DNA of 64,000 bases. Origin: Solirubrobacter ginsenosidimutans. GTDB taxonomy: Bacteria; Actinomycetota; Thermoleophilia; Solirubrobacterales; Solirubrobacteraceae. Shown piece by piece: positions 32,358-42,079 of the stretch. The notes below the pieces were generated by a model. That model was not told the origin of the DNA. It did no database searches and saw nothing but the letters and a program-made list of their open reading frames with translations. A program made the translations under genes and the position numbers. The DNA lies in contig NZ_JAPDOD010000020.1 in assembly GCF_027587205.1 (NCBI RefSeq), positions 93,785 through 157,784 on the forward strand, in the 5' to 3' direction. Numbering within the stretch: position 1 is the stretch's first letter; every line of letters starts with the position of its first letter.

Positions 32358-33127
32358 GTCGCCCAACCGCCGTGGTCGCGCGCCGCATGCGCTCCGGCCT
32401 GCCACGGGTAGTCCTCGCCGTCGAGCCCGTCGGCGTGGACCTCGGCGTCGTCCTCAGGCACGAACCCGACCGATCGGTCCGGCGGCCACCAGCGACGCGT
32501 GTTGGCCGAGGCGCCGTACACGATCGCGAAGCGCACGTCGTCGGCGGTAAGCGCGGCGCGCACGAGCCGGATCGCGTCGGCGTGGCTGAGCCACGTGGAG
32601 AGCTCGCGGAGCTCGCGGGGCTTCGCCTGAAACGCGCCGATCCGCAGGCAGACGACGCTCAGCCCGAAGCGATCGGCGTACATGCTGCCGAGCGCCTCGC
32701 CGTAGACCTTCGACGCGCCGTACAGGCCGTCCGGACGCGGGCGCTGGGACCCGTCGAGCGGCACGCCCACCGGGTACATGCCGGACGCGTGGGTGGAGCT
32801 CGCATAGACGATGCGCCGCACGTTGGCGCGCCGGCAGGCCTCAAAGACGTGGTAGGCGCCGTGGAGGTTCGGGCCGGCGATGACCTCGAACGCCGCTTCG
32901 GTCGACACCGCCCCGAGGTGGATCACCGCGTCGACGCCGTCGACCGCGCGCTGCACCGCGTCGAAGTCCGTGAGGTCCGCGAGCGCCGACGTCTCGGGCG
33001 CGACAAGGCTTTCCGGGGCGCGCAGATCGGAGAGCCGCAGCTCCTCCAGGCCCGCCCGCAACGCGGGGCGCAGGACCGTGGCGATGGTTCCGCAGGCGCC
33101 CGTCATGAGCACGCGTCGTGGCTCCAT
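32354..33127 (-). CDS. NAD-dependent epimerase/dehydratase, uronate-dehydrogenase-like
   Basis: 257 residues, ATG at 33127. Extended SDR fold: nucleotide loop TGACGTIA at the N terminus (the third Gly of the usual TGxxGxxG is Ala), DAVIHLGAVS, and the catalytic YGASKVYGE (YxxxK). Segments such as HLGAVSTEAAFEV and STHASGMYPVG match the uronate dehydrogenase group, which oxidises hexuronates to lactones. Its stop overlaps the ligase start as ATGA. Confidence 0.88.
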   Translation of the reverse strand: MEPRRVLMTGACGTIATVLRPALRAGLEELRLSDLRAPESLVAPETSALADLTDFDAVQRAVDGVDAVIHLGAVSTEAAFEVIAGPNLHGAYHVFEACRRANVRRIVYASSTHASGMYPVGVPLDGSQRPRPDGLYGASKVYGEALGSMYADRFGLSVVCLRIGAFQAKPRELRELSTWLSHADAIRLVRAALTADDVRFAIVYGASANTRRWWPPDRSVGFVPEDDAEVHADGLDGEDYPWQAGAHAARDHGGWAT

Positions 33128-33221
33128 CGGGTCGTGTCTACCAGAGCGCGTCTCCGGGGGATCCCGGAGACGGCTCCGGACAATCACGACTGGTGAACCT
33201 GCATGACGCCTCCGACAATGG

Positions 33222-34268
33222 ATGGCGATGAACGACGTGCCCGCCCCCACCACGCGACTCCGCCATGGCCGTTGGCTCGGCGGCGTGTGTGCCGGGCTCG
33301 CCGCGCGCTGGGGCGTTCCCGTGGCCCGCGTGCGGCTCCTGTTCGGGTTCGCCGCCTTGGCGGTGGGACTCGGAATCCTGGCCTACGTCGCGGCTTGGCT
33401 GATCCTGCCGGCCGATGACGAGAGCGGCGGGCAGCGGGGCATCGTCCTGCTGGCCCAGGCCTGCGGGGCGCTTCTGGGGCTGACCACCCTGGCGGGGGCG
33501 GGTGCGATCGCCACGGTCTTCGGCTTCGGGTGGGTGGTCGTGGCGCTGGCGGCGGCCGTGCTGGTCGGGACGCTGGCGGGCTGGACGCGGCTCGGCCCGG
33601 CCTGGGCGCTGCTGCCGGTGGGCGCGCTCGTGCTGCCGTCGGTGGCGATGGCCGTGGGTGGCGTGCGGGTCCAGCCGAGCACGTCCGCGGAGACGATCGC
33701 TCCGCGGTCGCTCGGGGAGTTGCCGCGGGCGCCGGTCCGCAGCGGCCTGGGCCTGCTCACCGTCGACCTGCGACGCACCGTGCTGCCGACCGCGGGCGTG
33801 ATCCCCCTCAAGATCGAGGCCGGCGTGCGGCGCACGCTCATCGCGCTCCCCCACGATCGGTGCGTGCAGGTGAGAGTGGTCCAGCACGACGCGCCGGCGC
33901 TGCTGCGGCTCGGCGCGGTCTTCGTCGGCGACGGCAACCTCGGCACCCCGTCGACCAGGGTCTTCGGCCGTTCCCCCGGCGACCCGGAGCCGCCCGCGCG
34001 GCGGCTCGGACCGACGCTGACGGTGGACTTCTCCTCGGCCGGAGGCGAACTCGTCGTGCGCGACTACCCGGACGACGTCAACCCCGACTACCAACCCGAC
34101 TGGCCGGGCTATCCCGTCTACGTCGAGGATCGGCCGGACACGACCGGTGTGTCGCGAGGCGCGGCGAAGACGATGCTGCGCGACTGGCGCGCGCGCCGCA
34201 AGGTGCAGCAGCGCTCCAAGGAGCGCATCGACCGGCTGATGGGTGGACCGTGCACGGCGAAGCGCTAG
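33222..34268 (+). CDS. PspC-domain membrane protein
   Basis: 348 residues. The PspC domain fills residues 10-68: RWLGGVCAGLAARWGVPVAR, then RLLFGFAALAVGLGILAYVA and AAWLILP. Three further hydrophobic segments (about 75-150) precede a long soluble C-terminal region with a Pro-rich acidic segment (YPDDVNPDYQPDWPGYPVY) and a basic end. PspC proteins sense envelope stress. It heads an operon with a histidine kinase (19-bp overlap) and a regulator, a PspC/LiaRS-like arrangement typical of actinobacteria. Confidence 0.9.
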   Translation: MAMNDVPAPTTRLRHGRWLGGVCAGLAARWGVPVARVRLLFGFAALAVGLGILAYVAAWLILPADDESGGQRGIVLLAQACGALLGLTTLAGAGAIATVFGFGWVVVALAAAVLVGTLAGWTRLGPAWALLPVGALVLPSVAMAVGGVRVQPSTSAETIAPRSLGELPRAPVRSGLGLLTVDLRRTVLPTAGVIPLKIEAGVRRTLIALPHDRCVQVRVVQHDAPALLRLGAVFVGDGNLGTPSTRVFGRSPGDPEPPARRLGPTLTVDFSSAGGELVVRDYPDDVNPDYQPDWPGYPVYVEDRPDTTGVSRGAAKTMLRDWRARRKVQQRSKERIDRLMGGPCTAKR

Positions 34269-35482
34269 AGACCGGCGAGGCGACGCTCGAGCTGCCACGG
34301 CCCGCCCGCGGGTTCCTCGCCGACCCGGTCGGGCGCGTCACCGCGATCGCGGGCGTGCTGCTCGTCGGCGCGCTGGCGCTGGCGTTGGGCGACGGGGGCG
34401 CGACGGCGCCGCTGGCGCTGGCCGGCGCGGGCGCCGTGCTCGCGCTGTTCGTCCTGGTGCCGCGCGGGCTTGCGGCGGCGCGCCGCCATCCGGCACTGCT
34501 CCTCGGGGCGATCGTCGCCGCCTTTCCGGTCGCGCTGATCGCGTTGACGGGCTACCTCGGCGACAACCGCTACCTCTACGGCCTGTCGGACCTGGTGCGC
34601 GCGCTGCTGCCGCTCTCGATCGTCGCGCTCGCCGCGATGGGCGGGCTCGTGCTCGTCGCCGAGGATCTGCGGGTACGGCTCGGCCCTTCGGGGCTCACGC
34701 CCTGGCAGCGGATCAGCGGTACGCCCGACACGCCCGCGCCCTGGCGCGCGGTCGCCGGGCTGGCGCTGGTCGGGCTCTCCGCCATCCTCGCGCTCGGCTT
34801 CGCCGGCGCCAACGGCGGCGATCTGTTCGTGCTCGTCGTGCTCGGGGCGGGCGCGCTGGCGTTCGTGATCACGCCGCTGCTGATCGCCGGCTTCGCGCGC
34901 GCCGACCGCGTACGGGTCGACGACGCGCGGGAGGACGAGCGGCGCCGCGTCGCCGCGCATCTGCACGACTCCGTGCTGCAGACGCTGGCGCTCGTCCAGC
35001 GTCAGGCGCACGACCCGGCGGCGGTCGCTCGGCTCGCGCGCCGCCAGGAGCACGAGTTGCGGGCGTGGATGGCGGGGGAGGTCGAGCTCGGATCGGAGAC
35101 GCTCGGCGCCGCCTTGCGCGCCGCGGTCGCCGAGGTCGAGGACGACGCGGGCGCGCTGGTCGAATTGACCGTGCTCGGCGACCGGCGCCTTGACCGGCCG
35201 ACCGAGGCGCTGGCCGCGGCCGCGCGCGAGGCGCTGCGCAACGCCGCGCGGCACGCTCCCGGCGCGCCGGTCTTCGTGTTCTGCCAGGCGAGCGCCGACG
35301 GCGCGGAGGTGTTCGTGCGCGACGAGGGGCCGGGGTTCGAGTTGTCGGCCGTGCCGACCGAGCGGCGCGGCGTGCGTGATTCGATCGTCGGGCGGATGGC
35401 CGCCGTGGGCGGGTCCGCGGTGGTCGAGACGCGACCTGGCGAGGGAACGGAAGTGGCGCTGCGGATCGGGGTGGTCGGATGA
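34250..35482 (+). CDS. Sensor histidine kinase (HisKA_3, LiaS/DesK type)
   Basis: About 410 residues from GTG at 34250, inside the end of the PspC gene. Several transmembrane segments fill residues 20-215. The phosphoacceptor helix is RRVAAHLHDSVLQTLALVQR, and the HATPase domain has AAREALRNAARHAP (N box) and VRDEGPGFELS (G1). The last base pairs overlap the regulator start as ATGA. With the upstream PspC protein it should report membrane damage to the response regulator. Confidence 0.9.
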   Translation: MHGEALETGEATLELPRPARGFLADPVGRVTAIAGVLLVGALALALGDGGATAPLALAGAGAVLALFVLVPRGLAAARRHPALLLGAIVAAFPVALIALTGYLGDNRYLYGLSDLVRALLPLSIVALAAMGGLVLVAEDLRVRLGPSGLTPWQRISGTPDTPAPWRAVAGLALVGLSAILALGFAGANGGDLFVLVVLGAGALAFVITPLLIAGFARADRVRVDDAREDERRRVAAHLHDSVLQTLALVQRQAHDPAAVARLARRQEHELRAWMAGEVELGSETLGAALRAAVAEVEDDAGALVELTVLGDRRLDRPTEALAAAAREALRNAARHAPGAPVFVFCQASADGAEVFVRDEGPGFELSAVPTERRGVRDSIVGRMAAVGGSAVVETRPGEGTEVALRIGVVG

Positions 35483-36129
35483 CGCCGCGGCTGCGGATCG
35501 TCGTCGTCGACGACCATCACCTGTTCCGCGCGGGCGTGCGCGCCGAGCTCTCCGCACATCACGACGTCGTGGGCGAGGCGGCGACGCCCGCCGAGGCGCT
35601 CGCCGTGATCGCCGCCACCGCGCCCGACGTGGTCCTGCTCGACGTGCACCTCCCCGACGGCGGCGGCGTCGCGGTGCTGGCGGCGCTCGGCGGGGCGGGG
35701 CCGAAGGTGCTCGCGCTCTCCGTGTCCGACGCGGCCGAGGACGTCGTGCCGATGATCCGCGCGGGCGCGCTGGGGTACGTCACCAAGACGATCGACACCG
35801 ACGAGCTGCTGACCGCGATCGCGACCGTGGCGGCCGGCGAGGCGTCGTTCAGCCCGCGGCTGGCGGCGTTCGTGCTGCAGGCGTTCTCGGCGCCGGCGGC
35901 GGCCAGGACGCCATCCGAGCTGGAGGCGTTGACGCCGCGCGAGCGCGAGGTCCTGCATCACCTCGCCCGGGGCTACTCGTACAAGCGGATCGCGCTGCGG
36001 CTGGGGATCAGCGACCGCACGGTCGAGTCCCACGTCGGCGCTGTCCTGCGCAAGCTCCAGCTCACCTCCCGGCATGAGGTCTCGCACTGGGCGGCGACCC
36101 GCGGGCTCGTGACCGGCGAGGAGCCTTAA
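35479..36129 (+). CDS. NarL/LuxR-family response regulator
   Basis: 216 residues. Receiver domain with DD at 11-12, phosphoacceptor Asp55 (LLDVHLPDGG), Ser81 in LALSVSD and Lys103 in GYVTKTID. LuxR-type HTH at about 150-205 (LTPREREVLHHLARG, RTVESHVGAVLRKLQL). ATGA overlap with the kinase. It is the last gene of the PspC-kinase-regulator operon and is followed by a strong terminator hairpin. Confidence 0.93.
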   Translation: MTPRLRIVVVDDHHLFRAGVRAELSAHHDVVGEAATPAEALAVIAATAPDVVLLDVHLPDGGGVAVLAALGGAGPKVLALSVSDAAEDVVPMIRAGALGYVTKTIDTDELLTAIATVAAGEASFSPRLAAFVLQAFSAPAAARTPSELEALTPREREVLHHLARGYSYKRIALRLGISDRTVESHVGAVLRKLQLTSRHEVSHWAATRGLVTGEEP

Positions 36130-36133
36130 CGAC

Positions 36134-36159
36134 GTACGACCCCGGGGGCGGGGTCGTAC
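36134..36159 (+). terminator. Terminator after the PspC operon
   Basis: GTACGACCCC (36134-36143), loop GGGGGC, GGGGTCGTAC (36150-36159): a perfect 10-bp stem starting 5 bp after the stop codon. Confidence 0.75.
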
Positions 36160-36336
36160 ATCGGGGTCTATTTGAGGGGAGGCGAGCCCGCTCGCAAAGC
36201 CTCATCCGATGGGAGGAGGGGGTCTGTTGTGGACGAGAGTTGCGGGCGGGCTCACACCCTGTATCGGCACGCATTTCGAGGACTTGAGCAATTTCTTTGG
36301 GAAATTTTCGCGGGCGATCCTCTACATTTGCGCGCC
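36160..36336 (+). other. 177-bp leader with AT-rich promoter-like patch
   Basis: The upstream region of the DUF1963-like gene contains a small nested hairpin (GAGGC around CGAGC-CC-GCTCG, closed by GCCTC, about 36180-36206). It also has an AT-rich patch unusual for this genome, with the inverted repeat AATTTC-TTTGG-GAAATT (36290-36306) and TACATT about 10 bp before the start codon. No riboswitch family was recognised. The patch probably contains the promoter. Confidence 0.35.
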
Positions 36337-37203
36337 ATGCGCCTTCGCACTACCGGGATCCTGTCCGTACTGCTCGCACTGACCGTCGCCGCGCCCGCGT
36401 CGGCGCGCGACGTGGGCAAGATCGCGAAGGCCCACGGCTACGGAGCGATCGCCGACCAACTGGTCGCCGCGTCGCGGCCGACGGAGTTCTTCCGTCCGGC
36501 GGGGACGGGGCGCTTGCCGGGCGTTCTCGGAACGTCGCGGCTCGGCGGCGATCCCGACCTTCCGGTGGGGGTGAAGTGGCCGCGCTGCAAGGGCAAGCCG
36601 CAGAGCTTCCTGGCGCAGGTGCGTGTGAGCGATCTGCCGAGCGGGGCGGGCGAGCTCCGGCGCCTCGGCGGGACCCTCTTGTTCTTCACCTGGGTCGAGT
36701 TCGAGGAGGGTGAGACCGAGTACGGGATGTGGGCGGGTGACTGCTCCGCTGTGCTGTACGCCCGCCCGGGGGCGCGCTTGAAGCGCACGGTCGCGCCCGG
36801 CGGCGGGACGGTCATGCGCCTGAAGCCGGTCACGCTGCGCTTCGCGGAGCGCCCGGGCATTCCGGATTTCGCGCTCGACTCCGACCACCTGATGCCGCCG
36901 CTCGAGGACGTGAAGCCCGCGGGTGGCTTCGACGGGTGGTTCAGCTTCCAGGAGGCGCTCTACGGGAAGCCGTTCGTCGAGACCAAGCTGCTCGGTTACT
37001 CGGTTGCGCCCAACGGTGGGGATGCCTGCTCGGCGCGCGCCGAGCGGCCGAAGGACACCTGGCGGCACCTCTTCACGATGGGCCCCGACGACGACTTCGG
37101 GTTCGAGGTCGCCGATGCCGGCCGGCTCCAACTGCTGATCTCGCCCGCGGATCTGCGCGCCGGGCGCTTCGATCGCGTCTGCGGCACCTTCGACAGCGCG
37201 TAG
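36337..37203 (+). CDS. Secreted DUF1963 (YwqG-like) protein
   Basis: 288 residues, ATG at 36337. A signal peptide (MRLRTTGILSVLLALTVAAP) ends at ASARD. The body shows the YwqG/DUF1963 pattern: SRLGGDPDLPVGVKWPRC, then SFLAQVRVSDLPS, a LLFFTWVEFEEG strand, and GGDACSARAERP. YwqG proteins have no established function. Most family members I know of are cytoplasmic, so an exported version is of some interest. Single gene flanked by hairpins on both sides. Confidence 0.75.
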   Translation: MRLRTTGILSVLLALTVAAPASARDVGKIAKAHGYGAIADQLVAASRPTEFFRPAGTGRLPGVLGTSRLGGDPDLPVGVKWPRCKGKPQSFLAQVRVSDLPSGAGELRRLGGTLLFFTWVEFEEGETEYGMWAGDCSAVLYARPGARLKRTVAPGGGTVMRLKPVTLRFAERPGIPDFALDSDHLMPPLEDVKPAGGFDGWFSFQEALYGKPFVETKLLGYSVAPNGGDACSARAERPKDTWRHLFTMGPDDDFGFEVADAGRLQLLISPADLRAGRFDRVCGTFDSA

Positions 37204-37215
37204 ACCATCTGTCGA

Positions 37216-37238
37216 GTCCGCTCAGCGCATGAGCGGAC
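37216..37238 (+). terminator. Hairpin terminator
   Basis: GTCCGCTCA, loop GCGCA, TGAGCGGAC: a perfect 9-bp stem, 12 bp after the stop of the DUF1963-like gene. Confidence 0.6.
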
Positions 37239-37305
37239 CGTGCCGATTCAAGGGGCAGGTCCTCGGTGGGATCTTCGTCAGAAGACCCAGGAGCGACCGA
37301 ACACG

Positions 37306-38022
37306 ATGAGCATGACCGTAGGGGGCGCCGCAAGCCCCAAGTGGCCGGAACGGGATTGGCCGACCAGCAGCACCAGCCCTGTCGTCGAACGGGTGAACAG
37401 CATCCAGAAGGTCGTCGACGACGAGCGCAGCCTCGGGCCGCTCGCCAGCGGCACCGCCCGCCATACGAGCTCGACGGCGGCCCTGACCCAGCAGGACTTC
37501 GAGGTCGCGACGCGGCTCGGGCCGAACGGCGTGGCGATGAAGTCGGTCGACCAGCTGGTTCCCGCGCCGAAGGCCGATCGCAACCCGTGGAACCCGGCGG
37601 CCGACCGCACGTCGGTCAACCAGTACGACCACGTCATGGACGCGCTGCGCACGTCCGCGCTCAAGCGTGACGCGGCGCTGGCGGGCAGCTCCGGCACCGC
37701 CGCGGCGGCCGACACGACCGCGGACACCGCCGCCGCACCGGCGCCGGCGACCGCCGAGGCGCAATCGCCGGCCCACGCGCCGCTGACGCCGGACCAGTTC
37801 GGCGAGGCGTACGTCCGCGACGCGATCGCCGCCTACGAGCGCAACTCGAGCTTGCACGGCGACCCGGCCCCGGTGGACGATTCGCCCGTCGCCGACCCGG
37901 TCGACGAGTCGCCGGTCGCCGGCGCCGACGACTCGCCGCTGGCCGAGTCGCCCGACGAGACGCCGCCGCCGGCCACCCCGCAATCGGGCGGCGAGCGGCT
38001 CAAAGAGCTGCTCGTCCCCTAG
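37306..38022 (+). CDS. Orphan hydrophilic protein with acidic Pro-rich tail
   Basis: 238 residues, ATG at 37306 with AGGAG about 14 nt upstream. No signal peptide or membrane segment. The N-terminal half is Ser/Thr-rich and mildly charged (SPKWPERDWPTSSTS, LTQQDFEVATRLGPNG); the C-terminal third is low-complexity and acidic, with repeated D/E-SP units (PVDDSPVADPVDESPV, ADDSPLAESPDETPPP). It is probably disordered there. Family not recognised. Flanked by hairpins at 37216 and 38034, so it forms its own transcription unit. Confidence 0.65.
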   Translation: MSMTVGGAASPKWPERDWPTSSTSPVVERVNSIQKVVDDERSLGPLASGTARHTSSTAALTQQDFEVATRLGPNGVAMKSVDQLVPAPKADRNPWNPAADRTSVNQYDHVMDALRTSALKRDAALAGSSGTAAAADTTADTAAAPAPATAEAQSPAHAPLTPDQFGEAYVRDAIAAYERNSSLHGDPAPVDDSPVADPVDESPVAGADDSPLAESPDETPPPATPQSGGERLKELLVP

Positions 38023-38033
38023 CGTCCCCGCGC

Positions 38034-38061
38034 CCGGAGCCCGCGACCGTGCGGGCTCCGG
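38034..38061 (+). terminator. Hairpin terminator
   Basis: CCGGAGCCCGC, loop GACCGT, GCGGGCTCCGG: a perfect 11-bp stem, 11 bp after the stop of the orphan gene and 28 bp before the next start. Confidence 0.7.
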
Positions 38062-38089
38062 AATCCGGTCCGTGTAGGGTGCCGGACCC

Positions 38090-39367
38090 GTGTTCGAGGC
38101 TCCACCTCCGCCATGGAACCCGGCGCCCGCCGTGTACGAGTCGCCGGCCAACCCGCAGGCGGGCCCGCTTGACCTGGCATCCGCCTCGCTCGGCCAGGAC
38201 GGCACCAACCTCACGCTGACGATCAAGACCCGCGGCGAGTGGAAGCCGCAGCAGCTCGACCACCGAGGCCCACGAGCCCTGTGCCTGACGGTCAGATACG
38301 GGACCACGAAGGCTGCCCTGTGCGTCGCGGCGACCGCCCACGGCACGCCGATCCTGCGCCGCGTCCCGCTCGACCCGCCCGGCAAGGCGACCCGCGTGGT
38401 CTCGACGGAGAGCTACGCCGACGGCACGTTCACGGCCGCGTTCACGCCCGTCGACGCCGGCCTGCCGTTCGGTCCCTTCAAGTGGTCGGTCCTGTCGACC
38501 TGGGACGGCGGCACCGACGCGATCCCGGAGGCCACCGCCCGAGCGCGCCTGCTCGCCGTGCCCGACTGCTTCGGCGCCGCCGCGCGCGACCCCGCCCACC
38601 CGTGCACCAACGCGGCGCTGCGCAAGGTCGTCACCCCGACCCCGAGCGACGCGCTGCTCACCCCCAACGCGCCCTGCGCGCCCTACAAGCCGCATGGCCT
38701 GGTCTACCCGTGCTACTTCGGCGTCGCCCCGGACCGCGCCCGCGCGACGTTCGCCGTGATCGGCGACAGCCACGCCGAGCACTGGCGCGCGGCGCTGGAG
38801 GTGGTCGCCCAGTCCAAGCGCTGGCGCGGCATCTCGATCACCCGCTCGGGCTGTCCCTACAACACCGCCGGCGCGAAGCTGCGTACGGACAAAGACTCCG
38901 ACGAGTGCCACCGCTGGCAGGGTCAGCTGCGCCAGTTCCTCGCCGACCATCACGAGATCCACACCGTGTTCGTCGCCGCCCGCGCGAGCGCCGACTTCAC
39001 CCGCGACCCGGCCGAGGGCGCCCGTGAGGCCCTGCGCGCGCTGCCGTCGAGCGTCCGCCGGATCTTCGTCATCCGCGCCACGCCCGAGACCTTCGGCCCG
39101 GAGAACGGCTGCGTGAGCCGCCGCCTGCGCGCGAAGCTCTCGATCGGCACGACCTGCGCACTCCCACGCGCGACCAAGCTCCTCCCCGACCCTCAGAGCA
39201 AGGCGGCGGGAGGCCGCGTCAAGGTGCTCGATTTCACCAAGTACATGTGCGACGCAACCAAATGCCCGTCGGTGATCGGAGGCGTGCTCGTCCGCAAGGA
39301 CGGCAGCCACATCACCCGCGCGTTCTCGACCACCCTCGGCCCGTTCGTCCTGCGCGCGATCGGCTGA
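38090..39367 (+). CDS. Stand-alone SGNH-domain protein (OafB C-terminal type)
   Basis: 425 residues from GTG at 38090. The C-terminal half is an SGNH domain of the kind fused to acyltransferase-3 proteins: block I is VIGDSHAEHWRAAL (catalytic Ser in GDSH) and the catalytic Asp/His block is KDGSHITRAFS near the end. Many Cys residues (SGCPYN, DECHRW, NGCVSR, YMCDATKCPS) suggest disulfides. The N-terminal half is beta-rich. There is no signal peptide from this start, and no acyltransferase-3 membrane domain is nearby. Possible role: O-acetylation or deacetylation of a glycan. Confidence 0.75.
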   Translation: MFEAPPPPWNPAPAVYESPANPQAGPLDLASASLGQDGTNLTLTIKTRGEWKPQQLDHRGPRALCLTVRYGTTKAALCVAATAHGTPILRRVPLDPPGKATRVVSTESYADGTFTAAFTPVDAGLPFGPFKWSVLSTWDGGTDAIPEATARARLLAVPDCFGAAARDPAHPCTNAALRKVVTPTPSDALLTPNAPCAPYKPHGLVYPCYFGVAPDRARATFAVIGDSHAEHWRAALEVVAQSKRWRGISITRSGCPYNTAGAKLRTDKDSDECHRWQGQLRQFLADHHEIHTVFVAARASADFTRDPAEGAREALRALPSSVRRIFVIRATPETFGPENGCVSRRLRAKLSIGTTCALPRATKLLPDPQSKAAGGRVKVLDFTKYMCDATKCPSVIGGVLVRKDGSHITRAFSTTLGPFVLRAIG

Positions 39368-39376
39368 CGAATTCGT

Positions 39377-39393
39377 CCCGCGGGTGGCGCGGG
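39377..39393 (+). terminator. Short hairpin after the SGNH gene
   Basis: CCCGCG, loop GGTGG, CGCGGG: a 6-bp GC-only stem, 9 bp after the stop codon. A plausible weak terminator. Confidence 0.4.
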
Positions 39394-39464
39394 CGCCCCG
39401 GATCAGGGATGCTGTAGCCAGGTCGTAGGTCGGGCCTTCACTGCGAACACACGGAGCAGATCCG

Positions 39465-39761
39465 CTGAATACGACCATCCATGGCGCTCAGCGCGGAGAA
39501 TGGCCGGAGCCCAACCGGAAGACGAACGTTCCGCCGGAGCGGACCGACCGGACCCGGAGTGGACAGGAAGACCCGCGCGAGACGACACCGCAGGCGTTCG
39601 ACGCGGCGCAGGTCGCGAGCACGGCCGCCGCCGAGCGAGCCCGGCAGGCCGCCGCCGCCTCGCCCACCGTCGACGCCGCCGCCGTGACGGCGAGCATCGT
39701 CGCGGCTGAGGCCGCCGCCAAGGCGCGCCTCGCGGCCGCGACGAAGCCGCGCAGTACGTAG
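39465..39761 (+). CDS. Probable small Ala-rich protein, CTG start
   Basis: 98 residues if read from CTG at 39465. The frame is open from 39429 to TAG at 39759-39761 and contains no ATG or TTG and no useful GTG. It nevertheless has the strong G/C third-position bias of genes here (for example GCC GCC GCC AAG GCG CGC CTC). A GGAG at 39453-39456 lies 8 nt before the CTG. The protein is hydrophilic, starts NTTIHGAQRGEWPEPNR and becomes an Ala-rich helical stretch (VTASIVAAEAAAKARLAAAT). Its stop is followed by a strong hairpin. Alternatives are a degraded gene or a frame error at the start. Confidence 0.4.
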   Translation: MNTTIHGAQRGEWPEPNRKTNVPPERTDRTRSGQEDPRETTPQAFDAAQVASTAAAERARQAAAASPTVDAAAVTASIVAAEAAAKARLAAATKPRST

Positions 39762-39768
39762 AACGACA

Positions 39769-39795
39769 GAAGCCCTGCCGCAAGGGCAGGGCTTC
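39769..39795. terminator. Bidirectional terminator between orphan gene and glnA
   Basis: GAAGCCCTGCC (39769-39779), loop GCAAG, GGCAGGGCTTC (39785-39795): a perfect 11-bp stem between the CTG-start gene (plus) and glnA (minus), with both stops within 30 bp. Confidence 0.75.
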
Positions 39796-39823
39796 CGGGT
39801 ACCGCGCCGGTGCCGGAGCGGGG

Positions 39824-41974
<2,151 letters not shown>

Positions 41975-42037
41975 TCGGGCGGAATCCTCCTCAGGATCGA
42001 GACAGCGCGCCTTACCCTAGGCGGGCGCGCGACACGG

Positions 42038-42061
42038 CTCTTTGTCCACGTGTCCAAAGAG
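42038..42061 (-). terminator. Inverted repeat between the PAS kinase and glnN
   Basis: CTCTTTG (42038-42044), a 10-nt loop containing CACGTG, and CAAAGAG (42055-42061). It lies 19 bp after the kinase stop and 64 bp before the glnN start, both on the minus strand, so it may end the kinase transcript or act as an operator for glnN. Confidence 0.4.
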
Positions 42062-42079
42062 ACGGGCTTCGCGTTCGAC

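Noticed and set aside
36160..36336. Possible riboswitch in the leader of the DUF1963-like gene
   Set aside because: Small nested hairpins are present, but no known riboswitch consensus could be matched by eye.
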